In this document: positions 45,806-56,500 of the stretch, piece by piece | Layout of the letters: every line of letters begins with the position of its first letter | Numbering within the stretch: the stretch's first letter is position 1 | Assembly (NCBI GenBank): GCA_035235625.1 | Contig: CP141141.1 | Coordinates: forward strand, 6,500,968 to 6,564,967 | Source: Saururus chinensis | Taxonomy: Eukaryota; Streptophyta; Magnoliopsida; Piperales; Saururaceae | Length of the DNA stretch: 64,000 bases | Direction of reading: 5' to 3' | Notes under the pieces: generated by a model | Told to the model about the DNA's origin: nothing | What the model saw: only the letters and a program-made list of their open reading frames with translations | Database searches by the model: none | Translations under genes and position numbers: made by a program

Positions 45806-47560
45806 GCATTCCCCCAAACAAAAGTTGAGGATCTAAGGCCCGGAGTAGGCGGCGACAAAGGCAGCTACATTTCCAATCGCTACCCACAACCAAACCATTG
45901 TATGGGTAGTTGGGTATTAAAAACAACTTATGGTGGAGAGAATAAGTATGGCAGTGGTGAAGCCTTTGATTGCCTGAGGCCAGTGGTTGACAATGCTATT
46001 TCCCCTTGGAAGGACCGGAAACCGAAGACTCTTTCCCACAAGTTTTGGGTAGTGCGTAAGGAAAAGTGGGGGTGCAAAGGTGGAATCGGGCCAAAAGTCC
46101 TAACCATTGCCATCACTGGGCCAGGGCAAAGCCCACATCAATCTAACATGTGGCTCAAGTCTGTGTAATGTCACGCTGACAAGTTGGTCCTGGGCTGGGG
46201 CACTACGCACGACAATAGTAAGCAACGTAGCCCAAAGTTTGGGGGAATCTGGTTTAGGTAGAAGACATGCAGGGGAGGCCAGGAGTGGTGGCCTCTTGTC
46301 ATCATTGCGTCAAGTTGGCATCTGCGGTTGTCCGCTAGCTAACGACGGTGGCAACAAAACCACAAGTCCAACGAAATGAAGAGACACAATTTAGCTAAGG
46401 GCAGCAGTGTTTAGAGCTAGGGTGGTAGACACACTTTCATCGGGCCACTAATGGTTGGACAGGGCTGCGGCCGGACTTGGAAGATGGTTGTGACCTAGCA
46501 GTGGCTGGATCGCGGCAAGTCGAATGGACATCGGCCCGATGTCGTTTGATGTCCTGCAATGAAGAATGGACGCCGCCATAGAAAAAGGATAGATTTTACT
46601 CTAGCGCAGGTCAACCAATCGAGTCAATTAAAACCAATCGGGGCAAGGGAGGCTAGACCTTGGAATCTCGTCGTCATTGGCTCGAGGAAGCAATCCGTAG
46701 ATCGATTAGTGGGTGGCAGCCGACAATCATAACAAATGGCAGAAAAAATCAAAAAATGGAAGAAATTTTGCCCATATTGGAATAGGGCAGAGGAGGGGAC
46801 CAAGGAAGGCGGTGATTCAGGCCAGGGCAGAGGCCTTGTCATCATGGCCTGGGGAGGGCCATAGACCAACAAACGGTGGTCAGAGGCCAGCAACATAGTC
46901 GTGGGTTGCAATGCATAGAAATGGGGAAAAAAGAAGTAGCAAACGAATTTTTACCTCGCGCAAGTGAAGGAGGGGTGGGGAGGCCAGGACAACAGTGCCC
47001 AGACACCACCTTGGCTAAAGCAGAGTCATGGCAATGAGTTGGAGGTCATCTGATCGATAGCGGCAACGGAGAATCGAGCGAAGGAAGGGTGGGCAGTTTC
47101 GTTAGGCTAAAATGGAAAAAGAGGAGAGAGCAGCATGGACGACCAGTGGGGCCAGACCAGGGTGGCGTCGGTGCCAACCAAGGCCATCGGGGCGATGGCA
47201 CCACCTCTAGTGTCACAAAACGAAGGGGACTTCCCTCCCTTCTGTTCTACCCATGGGTTGGGCACTCCTCAGCGTGCCCAATCTAATTTTTTTTTTTTTT
47301 TCCCTTTTTTGTCCTATATTCTGTTTCTTTCTCCTTCATATCACTTTCTTTTCTCTCCCATTTTCGCGTCAAAAGTTTCGGTGGCATATCAAGGCCCATG
47401 ACCTGCAACTAAATACCACTCCCGACTATACAATTACGAATATCGATATCAGCGACAAAAATAGATATGCTAAAGTGTCGAATTTCTCCATTGAAAATAC
47501 CATAAAAAAATAGCATAAATTTACAAAGAATTGCAAAAAAAATAAGGATGGTATATAGAA

Positions 47561-47835
47561 TGTGATATTTTACTGAAGTTTTCATCTTGTTTATCTACAT
47601 CATTAAGCTTTTCAGTCTTTTTTTTTTCTTCATTATGAATAGAACTTGATGATTTATTATGCTTATTGGTATCATTTTCTTCTAGTTCTTTAAGAATTGG
47701 TTGTTCAATTACAAAATTTTTGTTTAAGCTTCTAGTTAAATCTTGTTTATTACTTGTTTCAAATCTATCAAGGGCTCCTTTTTTAATTAAATTAATTTAT
47801 CTATTTTTTTCATATCCCAATTTATTTATTATGCT
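47561..47835 (-). pseudogene. hAT transposase gene, 5' piece
   Basis: Minus strand from ~47835: GYEKNR, then KKGALDRFETSNKQDLTRSL, PILKELEEND, SSSSIHNEEKKK and ENFSKISHSI up to the LTR junction. This is the low-complexity N-terminus typical of plant TTF/ZMYM1-like hAT proteins, ahead of the IDLGQW block that resumes at 20397. Dropping one TAGAA copy joins SHS to IPM in frame, which confirms the three pieces were one gene. It has at least one stop. The true start codon is not clear. Confidence 0.8.
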
Positions 47836-48098
47836 TATTGGCACAAAAGAACTGTTGGCTCGTATAGAATAAATGAGAAGGAAAAGTGGGAAACTATACT
47901 TAGTTAATTTCTTTTGGGCCATATTCCAAGGTCAAAAAATAAAGTGACGGTTGGGTATATAGTTGGTTTCCATTGGAACTTGGAATAGTACAGTGGATGA
48001 CTTTGTGATTTTCCCTCAGGTAGTGAAGGAAGTACGATTAATGAGAATGTGACATAAAAAAGGTATTATTTCCCATCAATACTCTAAAGCTTTATTAG

Positions 48099-48140
<42 letters not shown>

Positions 48141-48575
48141 CTAAGAGAAGGAAAAATAAGCTGATGAGTTATGATACTATTTTTTAAGTACCCAACTACT
48201 TAAAATTAAAAGAATGGAGCTATTAATATAGATAAAACTTTTTTGCTAAATAAAGTTATTAATTTAGGACAAATGAAGTATATAATAAAGAAAGTGAATG
48301 TTTACATTTAGGTTATTGGCTGTCAATAGCCCACCGCACCCATATTTGCCGAGCAGCTCAGGCCATGGCCATTGATAGCCAACACCCTAGGTTGCTGCTA
48401 GCTTCTCCTTTTTCTTTTTCTTTTCTCTCTTCTCCTTACCAGTCTTCTTTTCCTATAGTCACCTATGTCTTCACTCACCTCCATGTCCTCTGCATGTCGC
48501 TACTCTCCTCCTTTTACATGTGCTCTCTCTTTGTCTTTTTGTTAGCTATGATTAATTTTGGTATAATTAGATCTA
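47836..48575. other. Intergenic, AT-rich, with an (AT)n microsatellite
   Basis: Contains a pure AT dinucleotide run at 48100-48136. A plus-strand frame of 71 codons (48365-48580) is leucine/serine-rich and resembles nothing I know. Confidence 0.6.
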
Positions 48576-48578
48576 GCT

Positions 48579-48735
48579 GAATGTGGTCTAGTAACCAAAT
48601 TGGCCACTCCCAAGTCATAGGCAAAAAACCTCAGTTCGATACAGGTACTCAGCCATGACTCATTATTGCCAAAAATAGAAGGATTGGGGCCACGAGCAGG
48701 ATAGGGGTTAAAAGTAATAGGTTGAAAATTAAATG
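48579..48735 (+). mobile_element. Possible tRNA-derived SINE remnant
   Basis: TGGTCTAGTAACCA (A-box-like) and AGTTCGATACA (B-box-like) are separated by about 45 bases, with CACTCCCAAGTCATAGG between them, as in plant tRNA-derived SINE heads. The 3' tail is unclear and no target duplication was found. Confidence 0.35.
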
Positions 48736-48739
48736 ATGA

Positions 48740-49558
48740 TAAATGAGTATTTTTGTTTTAATAAATATTTAAAAATTAATAATAATTTATAATTTTTCTT
48801 ATAATTAACGCCTAAAACTCTAATAGCTTAAATACAAATTACCTAATTTTTATAAAAAAAATATTAATGTTTGATTTAACCATAAATGGCGCGTGCGAGG
48901 CAACTCTCCTGATTCCCACAATATGCACAACACCCAAAGCGTCTATTACATTAGAATCCGTGAGCAGTAGAAAGTTGTGGCCGAAAGTACCCCTTGTATT
49001 AGGGTAAAGCTATGGAGCAATATGGCCAGGCCGGGTGGGCTCGGATTGACTCTTTTAACAAAAAAAAAACACAGAACCAAAAGAAGACACCCAGAAAAGA
49101 AGTCCATTCAGTCGGATTCCAAAAATGGAAGTCTGAAGTTGTTTGTACAGTTCGTCCAGAAACCAAGTTGGCAACCAGAATTTGTAGCTTGCCGGAGATT
49201 CTGCAGGTTCTGAAAGACGTTGTGTTTTCGTCCCTCATCGTTGGGCATTTACATGCATAGCTATATTTAAATAGTTTAATGAAAAAACCGCAAACTGTCT
49301 AAAATCTGTATGTTAGAGGATCCTAGCTGAGAAGTTGGTAAGCTGAAAATCAGAGATCTGTTAATCGGTTTTCTGATTGGTCTGTTTTGCTGCGGTTTTT
49401 GCTTCATGGACACATGCATTCGGTTCATAGCATTGTTTCTTTCAGATAATCCTGCAATGTTATTTAATCTGTTTTATCCTTTCGGGGATCTTCTTCTTGA
49501 TGTGTTTTCAAGAGTTTATTTAGTGCAGCTGATCATCTCTGATTCTCTCTTCTTACAG
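48740..49558 (+). promoter_or_regulatory. Upstream and 5' UTR region of the DRM gene
   Basis: Probably holds the promoter and a non-coding first exon. A splice acceptor (TCTTCTTACAG, ending 49558) precedes the short exon 49559-49604, which carries the ATG, so an intron in the 5' UTR is likely. Its donor is not certain; an AAG-rich transcribed-looking stretch lies at ~49000-49240. A possible 82-codon frame there is not joined to the gene by any evidence. Confidence 0.45.
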
Positions 49559-49601
49559 GGGTGTAAGCCATGTGAATAACTACAACTGAAAAGCCTAAAA
49601 A

Positions 49602-52600
49602 ATGGTGAGTTTGTCTGCTGTAGCATTTGTAGTCTATTAAGCTTTTTCGTTCTCCAATGTGATTTACTTCATGTCTTTTAGGATAGTAAAGATCACTCAC
49701 GAGAATATCTGGACATTATCCATAGCAGTGAGGAAGTTCAGTATGAGAATTTTGATTCCTCTTCGTGCAAGAGAATTCCAAATAATGTCTCAACTGCAGT
49801 TGAGGTAAATTATCTTATACAAGATAACCTGTTTCCTTTAGCAGATGTCAATGATAGTGGTATGGTAAGGATATTCACTACATGAAAATTTGGTGTCTCG
49901 AGCATTTCTATCTTCGAGAATAATGTTTTTCACTTGGCCAATATTGCCAATTTTTAATTCTCTTGATTCGCAAGTGATGGCAGCATGTAGAAGACATAAG
50001 GTATTTTCACATCTGGAGACAAGCTATCTTTTTGGATGAAAAATTTGTTGTCATATTTGAAGAGTTTGTGCTCCATCTATTGATGCTGTCATTTGAAAAA
50101 ATAAAAAAGGAGAATGGGATTCTTGTGGTATTCCTTACACATTATGACCTATTAAAGTGCAATTTTGTGTTTTGGAGATGCTTGTGTGGTCAGTTAGTTA
50201 TCTCAAAGCAATTTTATGGTGATATGTGAATTTCATGTAAATTAAGTGTATAATGATAGACATTGACGGAATGAAATTAAGTGGCTTATTCAGGTGAGGC
50301 AGCATCACAATATGGTACATAGTAACAACTAATAACTTGTTGAAGGGCCTCTTACTTCATAATAGTTAGAGTCAGGGCACCTTTTTTGTTTTGTTGAGGC
50401 AAAGTCTTTTTGTATTTTATCTTTAATATACTTATTCCTTCGTGGTTGACATTGATGCTCTTATGTATTGAATTGATTGACTTTTTAGGCGAAAGCTGCT
50501 ATGCATGGCATCTCAGAGTCAAAGTTCTTTTCTCAATTTGTTGGAATGGGATTCTCGAGTGAAATGGTCTTGCAGGTGATTCAGGAGTGTGGTATGTACA
50601 AAGTGATATGAATAACATCAAAATTTTCAATTATGTGATGGTTCCTTCTCTGTAGCTTTGAGCATCGTTTTTCTTTTGTAGGGGAAAAGAATGAGGAGTT
50701 AGTCTTGGAAGCACTCCTCACATACTCAGTAAGTAATTACTCTGGCGCTCATCATCATTAATAGCAGCAATAACAACAAGTCAACAAGCCCTATTCTCTT
50801 AATTTTGAGCTGGATATACATGTTTTACTATGTCATTCAGATTTAAGTCTTAATTATGTAGAGACTATTTCCACTTGCAAGTTGCAACTCATAATATTGT
50901 GGGTGTTTTCTCACCAGTTCTTGCAAGTCATCCTTGGCCTTTGTCTTCTTTTTGGGGGATCTAGTGTTGTTGGTTCTATAGTTTGCACATGACTGAACAC
51001 CTCAAAACTGATTAAAATTACTCGGAAGCAATCCCTTATATGTTTGTTTGTATGATCCTTAAATAGTTTTCCCCTCTTATCCACATCACATTTTCATCTC
51101 TATAACACTATATTTAGGTTTTTATCTTATTGATCAAAGTTTGACATCACAATTGGAGAGGAGCTTGTGAGCAGAATGTAATTCAAGAAAAGAATGCAAT
51201 GTGTTAATCATATGTCAAATCGGAGCTGTAATACCATTTGAGAGAGTAATATTACGTTTGTGCTGTTAATGCTACTATCATGCCAGTCCTTTTAGGCTTC
51301 TCAGGTGAAGCACACAATCTTCAGTTCCGTGGTTTTTTCCTTTTCCAAAGAACACATGATCTTGATTAGTGCTGTATTTTTATTTGTACAATAATGATTG
51401 ACAATAGTTTTTTCAATCCTCATTTTGCTTAACTTGCAGACACTTCAAAAATCACCAGAATCTATACACTTCTCTTCTGATTCCAATACATTAGTGATTG
51501 ATGAGGACAATCTAGAAGATGCCGCCTCAAATGTGGAAAGATGGCTGGAGAAAGAGGTTTTTCTTTTACCTTACACAAGTCAAATATTTTCCTTGTGTAC
51601 TTACTACTACGTTTGACTTCTTGGATCTCAGTCTCGTCTCCATCACCCAAATAGATAAGATCTTGGAGAGATCATAAACATTGATCTTGGAGAGATAATA
51701 AAAATGATCTCCGTGATCCGAACAAAGGTTTCTCACTTGTTTTTTGACAGTTCAAGTATATTAACACTTAGAAGCACTAATATTAATCTCAAACAATTGT
51801 AAGGTCGTGAGATTACACTTTATAAATAACAGTGATTAAGTAGAAAGCATGATGACCAATGACAAAGAAGAATGACTTTGAAAGATGTTGCAATTGATTT
51901 GCGGGAAGTGTCAGGGCTGTTGCAGATTTAAAATTAGGGAAAAGATGGGACTGGAAAATTTTCCTAAGGGAAAGATCTTGGTAATTTTGCTCGCTTATGT
52001 CCTGCCCAGCCCTACCACATCCGCCCCCTTGATTATTCTCTAGTTTTGCTAATAAAGCTTTACCGCTATAGTCTTGTTGTAGTCTTTCTGTCTTGTGGCT
52101 ATAATCCTTCCTGTTCTAGTTGTATGGCTAAGATGCTATAGTAGCAGAGTATGTAGAGGCTGAACCGGTCCCATGGTGAATTAATGAAGAATTGCCTTGT
52201 TCCTCTCCCACACCTATTGCCTTTCCTCCATGAATGACATCAAGTTGAATGACATGTAGGAGTGCTAACGAGCTGAGCTGAGTCAAGTTTTTGGTTCGTT
52301 CGGCTCAAACTTATAGTTTTGGGTATTAGCTTGAGCTTAACTCGAACTCGATCGAGCTACCAATCATTTAACTTGAGCTCAAGCTTGGCTCAAGAAGGAA
52401 ACCATAAACTCGACTCAAGAAGGAAACCACAAACTCGACTCATGCTTGAGGTCGAAAACTTGTGATGTTGCCAAAATACATAAACTCCTTTACCACTTCG
52501 CCTACAACACCTTTTGTGTTAAGCATTCCATCAAATAAATATAAGGTTCCTATCATTTAAATACTTTTTTTTATCAAATATAATTTTATCACTCCATCAT

Positions 52601-53508
52601 TAAAGTTATACACTTGTCCCATATTATTTTAATGCATGAAAATGAGTGCAAAAACTTAATTAATATTTCTACCTCTTTATATCAATATATTCTAATTGCT
52701 TAGTTAAAAACAATAGTGTCAAATACTCCCTCTATCTTAAATTAATAGCTCAATTTGGTTTTTTACAATGAATAAATTTTAATTTATTTTTAAAAACTAA
52801 ATAGAGCTATTAATGTAGGACAAATAGAGTATTTATAGATACAATCTTGTATAAAATTGTCATCATTTGCTAAAAGCTCATAAAGTTATAAATAGACAAC
52901 CAAAGTATAAATAATATTATTTACTTATGTATTAGCTTTCTTTTCTAATATTTTCATTTGTTGTTATGCTATATCTTACATTTGTATGTTTAAATATATA
53001 TGCATCTTTTAGTAATTTTCTTTGTCACTATTATTAGCATATATGTACTCCTTCAATACTATTAAAATGTTCATATGTTTGTATTATATGTATTTTTTAG
53101 TAATTTTGTATGAACATGTCATTATTATTGGCACATATATACTATATGTATATGTGATATCACAACCTCTTTTGCATACTCTAACTTATGAAATATATTT
53201 ATTATTTGATAACCTAAATTCTCTAAATTATTATAATTTGTTTAATATGTAGAGATAGTAAATTATATGACCATAACATATTGTTTGATATGTAGTACAA
53301 TATAACCCATTTTTTTACTCAATTGTACTATATATGTATATACTTTATTAAATCTTATTTCTATAATATATCTAAATTTCAATACATATCACATGTGGAC
53401 ATATGTGTATAATGTGTCTTTAAATATTTAATTCTCAAAAATAAATATCATGTGCAATATAAGCCAATACTCAATACATAGACATTATACATTCATTAAT
53501 AATATATG

Positions 53509-53575
<67 letters not shown>

Positions 53576-56500
53576 ATGTCAATTGGGATTGATAATTGTG
53601 CATATGAATACATAAGTGTCAATATGTATTTATATATATTATAAAATATACTTACGAATTTCATTCGAGTTCAAGCCAAATTTGAGTTCTATTCGAACTA
53701 AGTCGAGTCGAGCCAGGGTATGCTCGAACTCAACTCGAAAATATTTGAGTTCAAGTCAAGTTTAAGCTGAGCCACTTCAAGTTGATCCATATATGAGTTG
53801 AGTCGAGTCGAGACACCTTTACTTGACAAGCTGGTTTGGCTCATTAACACCCCTAATGACTAGTACTTGATTCCTATCATAGAAGAGCTCATGGATGAGT
53901 TGAGTGGTGCTTGTTAGTTCACTACTCTGGACTTACGTGCTGAGTACCATCAAATATGCATGCATCCAGATGATGCCCACAAACATCTTTTTGCACACAC
54001 GATGGTTATTTCGAGTCCCTTATTATGCCCTTCAGCCTGTTTGACAAATGCTTCATCTACTACTTTCTAGTGCATGATAAATGACATGTTCTGCCCCTCG
54101 ATGTCCAATCATGTGGAGCATTTTTTATAGGTCTTATAGGTCATCTCTTAGCACTCTTTTTTTTAAAGAAAACTAAATGTGTTTTTGGAGTTGAAAAGGT
54201 TGAATACTTGGGGCATCTCCAGCATCCGTCTGTGCCCAAGGGGCTGCCTAGGTTGTCCCTCACCTAGCTTACTTAGTTGTTCGTTGCCAAGTAAGAGGGT
54301 AGTCGCCCCCTTTTCCCATCCAGTAAGTTAAGGGGCTAAGGCATTTTTTAATATTATATATATTATTTTAAAATAGACTTTAGCCTTTCAGTGAGATCAT
54401 ACTAATTAGGCTTTAGCCTTTTGAGTTGGGATCTTCGTAGTAAAGGGATGTGGGTTTGGATGTTTTGCCCCTCTTGAATATGCAACTTCCCCCTTCAATT
54501 TTTCCTTCCTCAAAGATATGAGACTATCTCATATAACAAAAAAACATGTTTTCCTTATTTTGGGCTGGGCTAGCAGATGTATGAGCTTTTTATGCTTTGG
54601 CCTTGGCCCAACCCTATTTATAATGGGCCTGAATACTATTCAAGCCTAAGCTTGTGATTTGTGATTTTGCGGGTCAGGGTATGCCGGGCCTATGGGTTAG
54701 CCTATAAACTTGCAGCCGTAGCTGTCACCAAATGGTGTGCATTACCTCCTTGGCTACCGCTTCACCATCTGCATCGACCATCGCAATTTGAAAATTTCCC
54801 TAGACCAATAAGTTTGCACCCCTGTCGAGCAAAAATGGGTGAGTAAACTCTTTGCTTATGACTATGATCTTGTCCACAAGAGAGGGGTTGTAAACAAGGT
54901 GGCTGATTGTATTGTCCCGACAACATGAGAGGGCTTCCCTTCACCACTTGCCATACCAATGCTACTCATATGAGACTGACCTAGAGGCACAACAGCTCAC
55001 CCACTTGCAAGCGGAGCCTATGTTCTCACCCTTTTTTGTTTTGTAGGAAATTATATTTCTTCCGTACTATCCTCACTCACTTCTAGAGCACCCCGATCAC
55101 TAGCAATGAAGGACCATTTTGCACTTACAAGAGAGTGATACAGAACTTCTTGTAGCATCGAATTAAAAAGGCAGTCCAATGCTTTGTGTTGGTTGTCATC
55201 CTCGTGGTGGTTGACAAACTTTCCAAGTATGCACACTTCTTTGCCTTGGCCCATCCATTCACCTCCAAGCAATTGCCAAAGTTTATGGCCGAGAGGTGAC
55301 CCGGCTACATGGGATGCCCCATTCCATTGTTTCGATTGAGACCACATATTTCTTTCACACATTTAGAAGAAGTTTGCCTGACTCTAGGGTGTGGAGCTTC
55401 GCATGAGTACCGCCTATCATCCTTAATTAGACAGTCTAACGGAGGTTGTTAACCACTTCCTTAAGTAGTACTTTTGTTGTCTTGCAAGTGATTCACCTCA
55501 TCATTGGCTGCACTTCCTTCAACGGGCGGGAGTGTCCTACAACACCGCCTATCACACTTCCATTGGGTTTATTCCATTTGGAAGTGGTTTATAGTCGCCC
55601 CCTTCCCACTGTCTTGCACCTTGAGTCCCAGCGTTCCTTAGTTAACAAGGTCAACCACCACCATTAGTCTCGGGATGAGATGTTGATGCAGCTCATAAAG
55701 AACTTGCCATCAACTCAAAATAGGATGAAGCAAATCTATGACCTGTAACATATAGGTTGTGAATTTGGCGTGGGTGAGTTTATGTTAGTTTCATGTTTCA
55801 CTGCGAGTCCTCCCTCTACCAGTTGGTTAGTGTGAAGTTGTCCCATCACTTCCATGGGCACTACAAGATTTTGGAGCGGATTGGCACCATGTCTTACTGT
55901 CTACAGTTGTTTACAGTTGTTGAATTATTCCCTCGCCCGAGTGTTTCATGTATCTCGTCTGTGATGTTTCATGGGCAATCCATTTCGTGTTACAGTCTCT
56001 CCACCCCCATCACTTCCTGTAGCCGTGGCCTCCTCCTTATTAACACTAGCTACATTGGTTGATTCTCGCCGGGTCTGCCACTCCGGCTGCATTGTGTGGG
56101 AGGTCCTAGTCACTTGGAAGGACCGCCATTGGATGATGTATCTTGGATGTTGGAGAATGGTGTCCTTCGACAATACCCAGATTTTGTGCCTTGAGGACAA
56201 GGCATAAGCGGAGTGTGGTGGATTATTCTTTAGTTATGTTAATAAAGCTTGACGGTTGTAGTCTTTGTTGTAGTCTTTCTGTCTTGGCGTTGTAATCCTT
56301 CTGCTCTACTTGTACGGCTATGATGCGGGCATTGATGCTCCTCGGACCCACCTAGTGACATTCTATGTAAAGGTGACAGATCATTTGATGAATTAATGAA
56401 GAATTGCCTAGTTTACCTCTCCTCTGTCTCATCTCCCATGTACCTCCCCTCTCGTTCTCCCTCTAGCAGCGGCTCCGAGCTCTGGCACCGCCAACTCACA

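Larger units (their letters stand above)
20403..47555 (-). mobile_element. Outer solo LTR (Gypsy-type), minus strand, split by three later insertions
   Basis: Its pieces are 47555-45811, 35119-34956, 27474-25883 and 21113-20403 (target duplications aside), read on the minus strand. They sum to about 4.2 kb, close to the 4.76 kb of the same-family copy at 21114-25877, to which they align in inverted orientation. The 3' end reads ...GGGCATGACA (TGTCATGCCC on plus at 20403). The 5' end (47555) resembles the TGTAACAACCTT start of the sister copy. The 5-bp duplication TAGAA is at 20398-20402 and 47556-47560. No internal retroelement sequence remains, so it is a solo LTR. The hAT transposase gene flanks it on both sides. 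Old and diverged. Confidence 0.88.

Noticed and set aside
49012-49260. An 82-codon frame as an N-terminal exon of the DRM gene
   Set aside because: No in-frame splice links it to 49559 or 49682, and DRM proteins do not start like this. The 5' UTR is more likely.
49842-49864. A micro-exon between DRM exons 2 and 3
   Set aside because: Its length (20 or 23 bases) would break the frame, while direct joining of 49804 to 50489 keeps phase.
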